From Viola odorata (Eukaryota > Streptophyta > Magnoliopsida > Malpighiales > Violaceae), in the NCBI GenBank assembly GCA_963691705.1, contig OY829543.1, positions 32,387,523 to 32,451,522 on the forward strand: DNA of 64,000 nucleotides. The letters are read 5' to 3'. The notes beneath the pieces were generated by a model. The model had not been told where the DNA came from and made no database searches. It saw only the letters and a program-made list of their open reading frames with translations. Below, one piece after another: positions 12,269 to 24,899 of the stretch. Position numbers and translations under genes: made by a program. The stretch's first letter is position 1. The number at the start of each line of letters is the position of its first letter.

Positions 12269-13867
12269 TGATGGATGCTTGTCGAGGGCACGATCAAATA
12301 ATTACAACTTATCACATGCAACAAAAAGATTGAAGACAGTGGCAAGAGGTTCGATCCACAGAGAATGGTGAAGACATACACTAGACAAGGCCAGATATAA
12401 AGTAAAACAATAAAAGAAACAATGGGGGGAGGGGGGGGGGGGGGGGGGTGTTGGTTGGTTAATCTAGTTAACCAAGATAGAGATAGCTGCTAACAAGACA
12501 ATTAATAAAAATAGAAATCAAGGGCACGACATGCAAACAGAAATCAAGGGCATGACATGCAAACAGAAATCAAATAAAGAAATAAAGTCAGAAGAGAAGA
12601 AATCTTAGCAAAGGACATTCTCGGGTTGCGTCGAGGGCATGATAATCATCGGTGTAGAAATATTCTATTCTCGTGCCACAGACCTGCTATAGGGACCTAG
12701 TTTCCACTCAACACCCCCTACTTACCTTCATAGATAGAAGCTACCCCCCGTTTCCACATATGAGGTAGCCTTGATGTTTCGCCATCCTCACAGGCACGAA
12801 TGCGTGGAGGCAATACTCAAAATGCCCATGAAGTGGAGGCAAGATAGATCTAGGGCGTGACGTCTCAGTGTGTCAAGCTCGCGTCACATACCCTAAATAA
12901 CCATTTACCCCTAGACGAAAGACCTCTCGCGATGTCCCCACTAAGTGTCTACTTTAACCCAAGGCTTCACGTCAGTTATAACCAAGAGAATGACAGTAAT
13001 CATCTAGGATTAGTTACTAGTTGGCCAAACTACTAATCTTTCCCTAGACGAATTAACAAGAAACTGACAAACAATCAAATACAACAATAAGAATATATTA
13101 AACACGTTTAGGCCTCTTAACTACCCATGCAACCCTCAAAATACCTCTACTAAGAAGGGAGATTCTAGCTACTCATACCACAAAATAAATAAACAAAATA
13201 GGAAAAGAAAGATTGCATAAAAGAAGAAGAACAAGAAGAAGAAAACTAATAAATGTTACCAGCCGGAGCAAAGCTTCGGTTAAATACAGTGGCTGGTGGA
13301 TGAAGAGGTCTCAGCCACTACCCAAAAGGGGGAGGAGAGAAAAGAAGGCGGCTCCCAAAAGAATAAAGTGGAAAAATATATACAAGATGTCTAAAACCCT
13401 AAAAACTAGAGGTTTATATAGTGTCGAACCCACAAGAGGACAAAATCCAGCTAAGGGACTACAAAATGACAAATTCCAGCTAAGGGGAGAGAGTGACAAT
13501 ACATGGAGCGTGCTGGAATATTCTGGAATCTTCTAGATGTGCATGGAATTTTCTAGAAATGCAAGGAATCCCGTGCGAATCTTCGGAGATTCCTTTCTTT
13601 GGCTTTCGATCTTGATCTGATGTGGATGTGTGACGGGCATGAGACTGCTCATTGGTCTGGTTAGCATCGAGGGCACGATGATGCCCCAATCTTCTGGGCC
13701 TTGAAGCTTGAAATCCCAAGAATTCCTTAAAAAATGCATCTTTTCGCTGTTTTTCTCCTTTTGGCGTTGATCTGCAATGAAGATGAAAAAAAAGGTCAAT
13801 TAGCAGAATTATGCCCCCGATAAGGCTAAAATAGAGGATAAAATCACGCCCAAGAAACATGTTATCA
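12269..13867 (-). repeat. 5' LTR of element E
   Basis: 1,599 bp, from TGATGGATGC to GTTATCA, closely matching 7695-9297. Contains a G-rich run at 12424-12448. A third, more divergent copy of this LTR family starts at 63312 in the opposite orientation. Confidence 0.93.
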
Positions 13868-14176
13868 TGCGCGTCGTTGAGGAGATGTCTGCACGTACGG
13901 CAGCGGGTTCGGGGTAAAATGCGGCTCTGGATGGCTCAAACGAGAGTCCTTGGCAAGACAACGGGATTGGCATCTAGGTCTCGACGATGGGGAAACAGCT
14001 AGGCCTCGACACTTTGAGATCCACGGTAGAATTCCACAAAAAAGGAGTATTTTGGCGTCTTTTCCTCTTTGAGCTTAGATCTACAAAAAGTACGAATTCA
14101 AAGGAAAATTAGCAGTATCATGCCCAAGATAACCCTATAAATACAGAGGAAAACATGCATAAAATATGCTATATCA

Positions 14177-15956
14177 AATATCCCCACACTGCCCGATGCT
14201 CGCCCTCGAGCATCTACAAAACTGAAATCCACCCTTAACATAGATAACCACAACCAATCCAGACACAAGAACAAACCAGGCACCAAGCTAAATTTCTCCA
14301 ATGACACCACTTTGCCTAGACAGCACCTGCACCAAATCAGAAGGATAACGACCCCAAAGATTAGACTTTCCTACATCAAGCCCATATACCAACAATCCTC
14401 ACCAGATAAGTATTTACGCTCATGCTCGCAAACAAGGCTATGTGTTTGATCGCTCAAAACTAAATGCAACTAGCGCAACACAAAATCAGACTTGCACATC
14501 AACCTGAGTACATAGTACATATGCATGGGCAATCAATCAATCGGAAAGAGCAATGCATCAACAAAAAGAAAGAAAAAAAGGGAAGGTTAGGTTTAGAAAA
14601 GAAGGAAAAGAGGGAGAAAATGAGAGGAAAAGAAATACACAGAAAGAGAAACAGGAAGAGAAGGAAGAGAATGAAGGTGACAACCAACTCAAACCTGGAT
14701 GGATTCCCTGGCTAGGAAAAAGGCGAGGTGGTAAGTCAGCACTCGTCGAGGGCAGGATGGTCGAGGCGAGGGCTAAATGAAGGATTTCTTCTACTCTTCA
14801 GCAGGGGCTCTTTTCTGATGTGGTGCTGGAAGCGATTTCTTTTGTTCGTGTTTTGCCCCTTTCTTTTATTTTGATTTTGATTTATTTGTTTATTTGTTTA
14901 TTATTTTTTTTAAAAGGGGACGAACCTTTCTAGATTGACGTAGCTAGGGCAGGAGAATTTTTTTGAATCCTTTGTTGTTGCTTGCCCTAGCTCTGCTTCC
15001 AGCACCAGTTTTACTTCTCGGCTTCCCCACGCTTAGGCTTTTGAGGGGGGCTCTTTCTTTTAGGATACTGCTAGGGATGATGATGTTTCTGTTGAGTTGC
15101 CCTAGCTATGGTTTTTGCGTCTGAGCCTTAACTTCTTCTGCTTCCCCACACTTATACATTTTCGCACGTCCTTCTGGGTGTCTAGCCCTCGACGTTACCC
15201 CCGACAATTGCTGCTTACCTGCCAAGGAAAAAGAACAAGAAAAATAAGCTCAAGTGGTTTAGGAAAGAAAGAAAAGAGAGGGGTAGGTGAGTATTTAGGG
15301 CAAGATGGAAGAAAATGAGAGAGAAAAGGGAGAAAAGAAAGAAAAGAGATAATGATGCGAAGAATTTCGTCGTTTTGATGCTTTCCCATGTCTAATGGTG
15401 CCTATACCTAGGGATATCATGCAAGTCCAGCTAGTTCCTAGCTAAGCATCCTATTCGCACATGAAGAAAATATGGCATGAAAGCTCAAAGTGCTCACTAG
15501 GTGCTATTTGTGATTGTTGGTGTCTAGGCCTAGATGCAGATATAAGGTTTGACAGGCAAAGTGCGAACGACTAGATCTAGATAAGGTGCTGGTTGGTTTA
15601 TTCTGTGCACAGAGGGTCGAAAGTGTGTGTCCATACTTGGGGGTTTTAAAATTGGCAGTGCGAACTTTTGGCAAAAATCTAACAAAATCCTAAAAAATTA
15701 AATCCGAAAATTTTGAATTTTTCACAAAACATGTAGTCATTCAACAAGCGAGAAAATAAACACTCATTCAAGCAATAATAAAATAAACATGAAAATAATT
15801 AAATCCCTCCCTACACTTAGACTGCGCATTGTCCTCAATACGAGAAGGGCACATAAAAAGTTCAACAAAAATAAAATAGTTCAGCATAAAAATAAAAGGG
15901 GTGAGAATGTTTTGAACCCTTGTTTTTTTTTTTTTGGGGGGGGGGGGGGGGGGGAA
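14177..15956 (-). other. Element D 3' non-coding region with polypurine tract
   Basis: The polypurine tract AGTGTGGGGATATT (minus strand, 14177-14190) adjoins the 3' LTR. The rest holds no supportable gene: purine-rich tracts at 14560-14680 and 15230-15350 and a T13-G19 run at 15923-15954. Much of it aligns with the non-coding half of element E. Confidence 0.65.
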
Positions 15957-17860
15957 TCAGGAGGGTGGGAAGTTGCGGCGGGCAACTTCTGCGGTGAGGC
16001 CTTGAAGCTCTAATAGGATGGCTTGGAGTAGTCGTTCGAGGGATGGCGCATTGATTGTGATGGGGCCTGAAGGAGGAGCATGTTGGGCAAGAGGGATTGA
16101 TGGTCGAGATGAGCTGGCTTGGGTAGGACGAGGCTGCTTCGGCGGCTGTGCTGCTACTGGGTATGTGAAGTCACCTCCATATTTGGTACAAAAGACCTGC
16201 TCCTTTTGCGGTGTACAACCTGCACTGAAACTCAACGCACTCTGTGAGATACAAAGATGACCCATCCCATCAAGGGTTCGGGGTCTAATAACTTAAAGGG
16301 AACAAGGGTGAGCTGGTTGTGTGTTTGCAAATCGAGGTCATGATGACGAAAAGCGAGCAAAGTGACAAGAGAACCAAAAGCTGGGCTGTAAGAATTTTGC
16401 TGAATTCCAGTAATGGCTTTCGCAACCCAGTACCCTAAGTTGACTCGATACCCACGCAACATGCACCATAAGAAAAATAACTCTTGCAGCGATAGCTGGC
16501 CCGAATTATTATACTTACCTGCGAAGGTAAGGGCTAGATAACGATGCAAGATGCGCAAACAGGGGTCCTTAATCTCATGTGCTTTGGAAGTTCGAGGGCT
16601 GAACTCGGCATTGGGATTGTCGGCCATAGCTCGAAAGGCAATAGTAGCATCAAAATCAAGGGGGTAAGCAGTCAAAGCTTTAGTATACTTAGGGGTTTTC
16701 AATTTAGAGGGAGACACAAAACCAAGCAAATAATTGAAAGCATCGATAGACACGACAAACCATTTATTCATCAATCTGAAATTAATAGCATCTAGGGCAG
16801 ACAGGTTGGGGGTAGATTTGTCCTTGGGTTTAAAATACTCAGGCACTATCCAAAAAAATGTAAAGAATTCGAGGGAGAGCTCGAGGAACGTTGGGTGTTC
16901 AAAGAAGAACAAAGCTACCCACCCGATATTGCCCATGAGTTCTCTCACACGAGGCCCTACATGCATAACATCAAGAAATTTCATGTCTAGGCGCGCACAG
17001 GGGTTAACGCCTTTGGAATGAAACATTTGTAGCTTATCTAGGGATGCTTTATCATGAAATTTCATCCAACCTTTAGATGAGGAGAGATCAGAGGGAACCT
17101 AGGATGACGACCGAGGGGTAGACGCTGAGACAGACGTCTTGCCCTCGACAGAGGATGGTCCTTCGGGGCCGCATGGCTTCTTGGTTGTAGAGGCCTTCAT
17201 CGTGCCCTTGCTCAGGTCAGCTCCTTTCCTCTTTCGATCAGCCGGCGTTTCAGGCTCTGCTGGGATTTTTGCTTTTCCCTTTCTCGTCGTCGAACGAGTC
17301 GCGGCCTCTTTCTCGGCAGTCGCTTTCTCTGTAGCTTCTCTCGCTTCTCCTTCTTCATCATCATCCCCTTCGTCACTCTCGCCAGTTCGCTCCTCATTGG
17401 CATTCAGCAGGTCAGATTCTTCCATCTTTGAGTCCTCGTCGGCTGCAGATATCTCGCCCTCCTCTTCCCCCTTAGATCCAGAGACTAGCACCTCTTTCAG
17501 GACCTCTTCCACCGTCATCTTACGGGCAACTAGTGGTGACGCTTTTGATTTCTTAGGTTTAGAACTGGTGGTTGTGGAACCGGGGGCTAGACGCACCACC
17601 CGACCAAATGTGGTCATGGTAGATATAGGTGGAACGGAGCCGGTGATTATTAAGTCGTCATCGGCCGGAGGAAACTCTTCGGCTCGCGAGTCAGTGGTGG
17701 ACGAAGGATCTGGGGGTTGTGGAATAGTAAAATCTGGACTAGGGTTTGTAGTTGAAGAAGGAGTGCTTGAGAGAGTTTTGAAGGATCCATGTGAGGAAGG
17801 AGTGGATGGCGCGACGGGGCTGTGAGGTAGTGAGCTCCTTTTGTGAGCTACGCATTTCAT
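15957..17860 (-). pseudogene. Element D ATHILA ORF-1-type protein (env position)
   Basis: The ATG at 17860 begins a Ser/Pro/Glu-rich basic amino half (17860-17099). One in-frame TAG at 17099-17101 separates this from the globular part (17065-16232), which has the ATHILA ORF-1 family signature: VRELMGNIGWVALFFFEHP, INFRLMNKWFVVSIDAFNYLLGF, LSLQELFFLWCMLRGYRVNLGYW. Near 16250 the frame shifts, and the conserved tail continues as 16265-15957 (MGHLCISQSALSF, CTPQKEQVFCTKYGG). C encodes a homologue at 39565-41117. The position after pol corresponds to env in other retroelements, but I see no signal peptide or convincing membrane anchor, so an envelope role is not supported by this sequence. The function of the family is unknown. 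Confidence 0.8.
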
Positions 17861-18523
17861 CCTCGGTATGAGGAGTGGTGATGGAGGATGTGGCTAAGGT
17901 TTTTGGTTGGTGAAAGATGATGTGTTTGCGTTGAAAAGAGAGATAGAGATGGAGACGATGCGTGAGAGAGGGAGATATTGACAATGATAGGGAAAGGAGT
18001 GGGAAAAGGGAAAAAATATGGAAGAGCAGAAAGGACGGAGAGAGAAAATCACGTTGTCAGAGGGATTTGATTTTGTTCTCTTGCTGATGTGTCACGCGAG
18101 GAGAGGAAGTAAGCTGCGCTCTCCCAAATCCCAACTGCTAAAAGAAATCCTTTTCAAAATTGAAAAGGAGGTTAAGAGAGGGAAGGAGATAAAAGGGCGG
18201 AATAAATAAGGAATAAATAAATAAAAAGGAGAGATAACGGGGACAAGAACAATTAATAAGAAGAATATTAGTGGGATTAAATATGGGAAAACGGGAAACA
18301 TTAAATAGGGAAAACAAAACAACAAACAACCTAATTAAAATAGGGAACTAAAAATAAAAGTAATAAGATAAGTAAAACAAATAATAAAAGTAAACTTAAA
18401 GAAAAATGAAAGCGTAAAAGGTCTCTGCAATGAATTAAAAGGGAACACAAGGATGAAACGAAGCGCGGGGCCTCGTCACTGGTGACCTGCTTTGACGTCA
18501 AGGCCTAGACATTCACAGGATGT
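17861..18523 (-). other. Element D spacer between integrase and ORF-1 gene
   Basis: A+G-rich (plus strand) leader of the downstream gene. The few short ORFs are low complexity. I see no gene here. Confidence 0.5.
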
Positions 18524-19405
18524 CTAGGGCTGGATGGGTGGGTTGACCACCTCTTCTACCTCTGTTGTGAAGGGTTTGAATCCTTCGTAGAAGGGTTTCA
18601 AGCGATGGCCATTTACTTTGAAGATCATGTCTGAGTCTAGACTTTGGATCTCGACGACTCCATGGTCAAATACAGTTGTGACCCTGTAGGGGCCTGTCCA
18701 CTTGGATTTGAGTTTACCTGCAAAAAGTCTTAAATGGGAGTTGTACTAAAGAACTTTTTGACCAACAACAAAAGACTTGGGCGGCAGGAGCAACTTATCG
18801 TGATAGGCCTTCGTCTTGCCCTTATGGATAAGGGCGTTCTCATAGGCATCGTCACGAAGTTCCTCAAGCTCTTGGATTTGCAAGTGATGGTGTGTACCTG
18901 CCTCCCCGAGATCCATGTTAACCTTTTTGATCGCCCAAAAGGCCGTGTGTTCAATTTCTACAGGGAGATGGCATGGCTTGCCATAGACCAATCTATAAGG
19001 GGTCATTTCGATCGGGGTCTTGAAGGTTATTCTGTAGGCCCAGAGAGCGTCATCCAGTTTTGAACTCCAATCTTTTCGAGATTGGTTGACCGTTTTCTCG
19101 AGGATGGACTTGATTTCCCTATTGGAGACTTCGACTTGCCCATTCATTTGGGGATGATAAGTTGTCGAGACCCGATGGGTGACTTTATACTTGGTGAGGA
19201 GAGAAGAGAAACCCGATTGCAAAAATGTGTCCCCCGATTGCTGATGAGGGCTCAAGGGGTTCCAAATCAATTGAAGATATTAGTGCGTAGGAAATTCGTA
19301 ACCACTTTAGAATCATCAGTTTTTTTTCCCTTGGCCTCGACCCACGGCCAACAAGATATAGATGTTGCCAAAGGAGTTTGGGAACGGGCCCATGAAGTCA
19401 ATTCC
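18524..19405 (-). pseudogene. pol: Element D integrase core and C-terminal domain
   Basis: 19270-18746 contains [16 protein letters not shown], holding the catalytic glutamate region, then [20 protein letters not shown] and [13 protein letters not shown], all typical of Athila integrase. A frameshift lies between this ORF and the upstream pol ORF (about 19270-19405), which takes the two aspartate motifs out of frame. After a TAG at about 18746 the tail continues (AGKLKSKWTGPY, FKVNGHRLKPF) to a TAG at 18524-18526. Integrase is therefore inactive in this copy. Confidence 0.85.
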
Positions 19406-21292
19406 TCATATGTCAAAAATTTCACAAGAAATGATGTTGGTCAGAGGCATCTGGTTCCGAGCGCCTATACTACCCGTTGCCTGACATCGAGGGCATGATG
19501 CACAATACATGTAACTGTCTTTGAAAATCGATGGACAATACAAGCTAGCCTCAAGGACTTTCATGGCTATTTTCTTTGCTGCAAAATGGCCACCCTCTGT
19601 TGAGGAATGGAAAAATTTCAAGATCGAGGGCACTTTATCCATTGTTACGCACCTCTTGATGAGCTGGTCGGAATAATGCTTCCATAGATAGGGGCTGTCC
19701 CAGACATAGTACTTTGATTGTTTCCGGATGCGTTGTTTCTCAGATGGTGAGGAATCGGCTGGGAAAGAGCCAGTAGTGAGGAAGTTAGCTATATCGGAAA
19801 ACCAAGGAAAATGGACAGCGTGGGCAAGACACAAGCGTTTGTCAGGAAAAGTATCGCGGATAGGCACTTCCGAATCATCCTCTTGGGCTGGAAGTCTGCT
19901 TAGATGGTCCGCCACTAAATTTTCTCTACCTTTCTTATCCTTGATCAAGATATCAAATTCTTGTAGTAATAAGATCCACCAAATGAGGCGAGGCTTAGCG
20001 TCGGCCTTGGTCAATAAGCATCTAAGGGTCGAATGGTCAGAGTACACGATAACGTGCATGCCCAAGAGGTACTTCCTAAACTTGTCGAGGGCGTAGACAA
20101 CTGCCAAGAGTTCCTTTTCCGTGGTCATGTAGTTCTGCCGGGCTGGATCTAGTAACTTGGAAGCATAGTAGATAACGTATGTCTCCTTATCCTTCTTTTG
20201 CCCTAAGACGGCACCGAGGGCATGATTACTAGCATCGCACATGATCTCGAAAGGGATGGACCAATCGGGGGCTCGAATTATGGGAGCGGTGATGAGTTTG
20301 GTCTTGAGCAAATCAAACAAAGTTTTGCAGCTTTCATCAAATATAAACTCCACGTCCTTCTGAAGTAGACGACATATGAGTTGGGTGATTTTTGAGAAAT
20401 CCTTAATGAAGCGTCTGTAAAAGTCAGCATGCCCTAGAAAGGAACGAACATCTCTTACGCAAGAGGGATAGGGCAAGGACTCAATGACTTCAATCTTTAC
20501 TTTATCTACCTCAATACCTTTGCTGGAAATGATATGACCCAAGACGAGACCTTGATCGACCATAAAATGACATTTCTCGAAGTTCAGTACCAAATTGGTC
20601 TCGATGCAGCGCTTTGGGATTTTCTTCAAGTTGGCTAAACATTCGGCAAAGGAGTTGCCATAGACGGTAAAGTCATCCATAAAGACCTCAATGCCGTTTT
20701 TGACGAATTCGAAAAAAATGCCCACCATGCACCGCTGGAAAGTAGTCGGGGCATTACATAAGCCAAAGGGCATTCTTCGATACGCGAACGTACCGAATGG
20801 GCAAGTGAAGGTAGTTTTCTCTTGGTCTTCGAGGGCAACTAGAATCTGGTGGAAGCCTGAATACCCATCTAAACAGCAATAATGTGTCTTGCCCGCGAGG
20901 CGCTCTAACATCTGATCAATGAAGGGAAGAGGAAAATGATCTTTTCTCGTGGCCGCATTCAAATGGCAATAATCAATACAAACTCGCCAACCATTATGAA
21001 TTCTGGTTAGAATCAAAGCACCATCTTGCCCTGTAGTGATTGTGATGCCAGTTTTCTTAGGCACTACTTGAACGGGACTCACCCATGGATTATCGGAGAT
21101 GGGGTAGATAACTCTGGCATCTAATAGCTTCAACACTTCTTTCTTTACCACCTCCATCATGGGAGGGTTTAATCTACGCTGAGGTTGACGCATGGTCTTG
21201 TTAGCATCCTCAAGATGGATTCTATGGGTGCATAGGGCTGGTGACAGGCCCTTGATGTCGGCTATCGTCCACCCGATAGCTCTTTTAAATTC
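19406..21292 (-). pseudogene. pol: Element D reverse transcriptase, RNase H and integrase zinc domain
   Basis: Long open frame. RT motifs include [24 protein letters not shown], the catalytic FMDDFTVYG box and [18 protein letters not shown]. RNase H shows [31 protein letters not shown] and VYSDHSTLR. The integrase HHCC region ends [12 protein letters not shown]. The frame is cut at 21292 by element C; the first codons of the computed ORF right of that point come from C's LTR. The same protein resumes at 44180 (LISLLKEF side), so C's insertion broke an otherwise readable RT domain. Confidence 0.92.
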
Positions 21293-22388
21293 TGATTGAC
21301 GTTTATTTCTATGTGTTTTTACCATCTTAAACTACCTTATTTAGGGTAAAAATAATCTCTTTCATGTCAATTTGATATCTTTTGAAGGAAGTCTTGGGCA
21401 AGAGAAGAAATGAAGGAAACGTATGCCTTGAGTGACAAAGTGGCAATCTTGGCCGCAGGCTTGGTCAAGATTGCAGAGATAGAGACGTGCTGGTCATCGA
21501 TTCAAGGAAGACGCGTTCAGATTGAGAAGCCAGCTGGCTGTTACGTCCTTAGGAATGACTCTTGGTTGTAATCCGATTTGAACAAAAATAATCTTTTAGT
21601 ATCTTATTTTATTTCATTTCGAATTTGAACAATTGGGATTTTATCCCTATCTTTTAGCTATTTGAAGTTTGGAATTTGGAAAGGAACGTGATTGGTGGGG
21701 ACTCTAACCTTGTTAAAGGTTAGGGAAGACTGTCAATTACGGCATCTTCCTTCTTCCAACTTCTGGTTCTTGTAAACATTTTGCTCTGTGATAATTCAGT
21801 TTTGAATATCATAGATTTTATTTTAATTCATGTTCTTCAATTATTTCTTTCTCTTCTTAATTATTATGTCTAGTAGCTAAACACCAAATTCTTGGTAGGG
21901 TGGGTTGAGTGAGCGTACTTGTGATTCGTGAGACCGATTGTTCTTATTATCCTCTCATTCGTAATTAATTCAAGTTCTGTTTTAACAAACTGGTTTCCGT
22001 CTAGGCTAAGACTTGATCAATCTTGTAGCCAGTCACAAAGGGGACGAGCGAAACCGGAGTGACGCAAGTAGGCAGCTAGCCTCGCGGAGGTTAATGGACT
22101 TGGATCGATATAGGCCTAACCAGACTGACAATCTAGGGCTCCGAGTTGGGAGTAGTTTGGCCTAGACTCTGTCTTTCCCTATGCCATTGAGGAAATGCAT
22201 GTGCCTGAAGCCAGCAACCAATTGGATAAATAAACTCTTTAACCAGCAAGGTGTCCACTGGCCAAGATCACTAGGAAAGGGGGTTCCCTCCAAGTGATTT
22301 CAAAAGGAGGAGAGTAGGATTGGAAAGGGGTTCCTCCCAATCTATAGCAGAGTTATGAGAGAGAAGGAGAAAATCTAAGGTCGATGAT

Positions 22389-22916
22389 TGATAACAATCA
22401 AGACAGCCCTAACGGTGCTACCACGCTTGCCGCTCCCGCCAGGACTATTTCCCATAAGACCCGTAAGATATCTTCATATCGCCCGAGAATCAGCGAAGGA
22501 TTCCTAGGATGGTCGACATCAGTGGGGGGGGGGGGGGGACTCACGCGACTCTATACGCACGGCACCATCCCATCCTAGGGACCCACAAGCTTGTCGCTCC
22601 CGGCAGCCCGTACGATATCGCTCATGACGTCATCCGTCGGTATCGCTTGTGACGTCACCATCAGACATCGCCTGGATTGTTATCCCCAGGTATCGCCGAA
22701 TAGGCCTATAAATACCCCTACTTTTCCAATCTGAAGGTAAGATCGAGATCACTCAGACGAACCTCTGTTATTTTTGAAACCCGAACTGACTTAAGCATCG
22801 GAGTGTCTACGCCGGAGCCCCCCCTCCGGCGCTTTGCAGGTACATCCGGCACCGACCGCCACCGTTCCGATCAGGCACGACTCCAAATCTTACAAGATCG
22901 ACATTGAATCTTATCA
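22389..22916 (+). repeat. 5' LTR of element B
   Basis: 528 bp, TGATAACAATC to ATCTTATCA. TATA box TATAAATA at 22707-22714. A 15-bp G run lies at 22524-22538 (9 bp in the partner LTR). Contains several TGACGTCA-like palindromes around 22625-22665 (TGACGTCATC, TGACGTCACC), which resemble bZIP/CRE-type sites and may serve its transcription; that role is inference. Confidence 0.95.
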
Positions 22917-22918
22917 AA

Positions 22919-22937
22919 TGGTGCTTTCATTGAGAGC
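22919..22937 (+). other. Primer-binding site of element B
   Basis: TGGTGCTTTCATTGAGAGC, two bases inside the LTR. The corresponding site of element A is nearly identical. Confidence 0.8.
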
Positions 22938-23001
22938 TTTGGTATATTAAGTGAGCGTCCTTAATAGCCAAGCTCCGTCTAGTCGGAAGATTGGAACGGT
23001 C

Positions 23002-24899
23002 ATGATCACGGGATCGGAGCCGATCCGATCATCATCCTCTAATATCCCTTTCTCAATCCGCAGACAATTATTCCCTTTTGCTGATCTCTCTATGACTACA
23101 CAACCAATTATTTCGGGATCTCTGGACCTCTCGGTTGGAATTGCTGGGGGACTGGCCTCCTCGCAGACGGACATCTTGTCATCTCAGATAGCGGGATCTG
23201 ATTTCTCCACTCCTCTTTTGGGGGGATCTGTGCTTAACCGTGAACATCCCTTTGCAATAGAAATAGCGGCACTTCGTTCTCGGCTGGAATATTTGACTGA
23301 AATGGCTACAAGAGTCACGCCTGGTGCTTCTGGATCTAGTCTCCCTCCCCGCGTCATGTTCACACCATCTATTGTCGTTGATCGACCTTTATCACCGTTG
23401 TTTCCAGAAAACCTCCAGATGCCTTTATCCGCGGGAAATCCTCCGATTAGTGTTGAGCAGTTTACTTAGGGAAGAGTAGAGGCTTACGTACCACAAATGC
23501 CGCAAGGTCTCCTCCTACAAGAAGACAGGCAGCTTGTGGGGGTTAGGAACCGGTGGGACGGACGGAGGGAAGGAGCCAATAGAAGTTTGTCTCCCGAGTA
23601 CAGTGAAAGATCCAGTAGTCGAAGGTATCGAAGTCGTTCGCACAGGAGCCGCAGTCGATCTCCTAGATGACATCTTACGCCAGAACCACGAAATAGGGGG
23701 CGTCAGGCAGAAATGTCTCCTCCGCGTCAGGCGCGTGAAATTCTTAATGATACATCGGGCCACCCATTTAGCCGTCGTATAAGGCGTCACAGAGTCAGTC
23801 GGCGCGTGAAGCTTCCCACTGATGTTTATGATGGCACCAAGGATCCCATCTCGCACATTAATAAAGTAAAGGATTTTGTTCAGTTTCAGACCCACAGTGA
23901 TGCGGCGTTATGCCAAATATTTGTTATGACATTATCGGGTGTGGCGCGTCTTTGGTTTGAGGGTCTCTCTGGTGGATCCATTAATAATTTCTCACAATTA
24001 GAATCTAAATTCCGGAGCAAATTTAGCACGGCAATTCCAATCAGGAAATCTGCCGCCGCGTTATTTGACATACAACGAAGGCCTCAAGAAACCTTAAAGG
24101 AATTTCTTAGTCGCTTCGATTTGGAAATGTCCTTAACGTCGGGCGTTACTATTGATTTTGCTATAGAAGCTCTGAAAAGGAACTGCCGCTATGGAAAGCT
24201 GAAAGACGAGCTCATGGTGGATCCTCCAGTGACTTTAGATGCATTGAGGCTTAAAGCCCACAATTACGCAAAAATGGAAGAGGAAGAAAATAGAGATAAG
24301 ACGTATAACGCGCCGCATGGGACATCTCAAATTACTACTGCTCCCGTGAAGCTACTACCTGACGACCATTTTATCGACGATTACGCCAGGAGGAAGGACC
24401 ATATCCCCAAGGCCTCCAACAAACAGAAGGGTCATTTTTTGAAGGAAAAAACCGGTGGTTCCCCTTCTCGACGTCACGGGGATTCTTATAAGAACCGGAC
24501 GTACGACCCCGATTTTCCTTCTCTTAACGTACCAAGGGCAGAGATTTTAGCGATAACGGAACAGCGAAATCTTCCCATCCGCTACCCCGCGCCTACGAAA
24601 CCAGGAGTGCTTCTAGGGAGAAGGGAGAATGCTTATTGTAAATTCTACAAAGCCAGGGGCCATTCCACAGAAGCGTGCAGAGAGTTAAGATCGGCGATAG
24701 AACGTTTCGTAGAAGAAGGATATTTAGGAGAATTTGCCACCCAGATAAAAGAAGATGCCAGAAATAATCTCATGAAAAGGACAGCAGACGAACCACCAGT
24801 TCCTCCTCGCATGCCGCAGAAAGATGACGCTCCCAGAGGTAAAGACAGGGAAACTCTTACGGTTGATGACGAATATATCCCTATGATTAACATTATCGC
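23002..24899 (+). pseudogene. gag: Element B gag
   Basis: The ATG at 23002 is the first in the long frame; the ORF extends up to a GTG at 22951. The amino part is Ser-rich, followed by a conserved VMFTPSIVVDRPLSP block. A TAG at 23467-23469 and a TGA at 23668-23670 interrupt the frame. An Arg/Ser tract (23600-23665) precedes the Gag core (KDPISHINKVKDFVQF, WFEGLSGGSINNF). A zinc-knuckle-like C-x2-Y-x4-H-x4-C lies near 24625-24670; A has histidine instead of tyrosine there, so the knuckle is degraded in B. Confidence 0.85.

Larger units (their letters stand above)
7695..13867 (-). mobile_element. Element E: non-autonomous Athila-related LTR element
   Basis: Two similar LTRs (7695-9297 and 12269-13867) enclose about 3 kb with an Athila-type PBS at 12249-12265 and an Athila-type polypurine tract at 9298-9312. 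There is no gag zinc knuckle, protease, RT or integrase. The element interrupts D's left LTR. Flanking bases are CGCGC (7690-7694) and TGCGC (13868-13872), which fit one decayed 5-bp duplication; D's intact right LTR reads CTGCGCGCGTCC at this place. The 3' half of the internal region is homologous to the corresponding part of D (for example 10940-11055 against 15800-15910), so E probably descends from a D-like element and would depend on it for enzymes. Confidence 0.93.
6432..14176 (-). repeat. 3' LTR of element D, split by element E
   Basis: The LTR consists of 6432-7694 and 13868-14176, about 1.57 kb in total, interrupted by E. It matches the right LTR (46987-49170) closely over its whole length, starting TGACTCACCG and ending CTATATCA. 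Several positions differ, including a poly-G run of 14 here (6595-6608) against 7 on the right. Confidence 0.93.

Noticed and set aside
14464..14780. Lys/Glu-rich plus-strand ORFs
   Set aside because: Low-complexity AG tract in D's 3' region.
17139..17825. Plus-strand ORF of 228 codons
   Set aside because: Lies opposite the Ser/Pro-rich start of D's ORF-1-type gene and has only its mirrored composition.
15957..17860. True envelope glycoprotein in D (and in C at 39565-41117)
   Set aside because: No signal peptide, no cysteine-rich ectodomain and no clear transmembrane anchor; only the position after pol is env-like.
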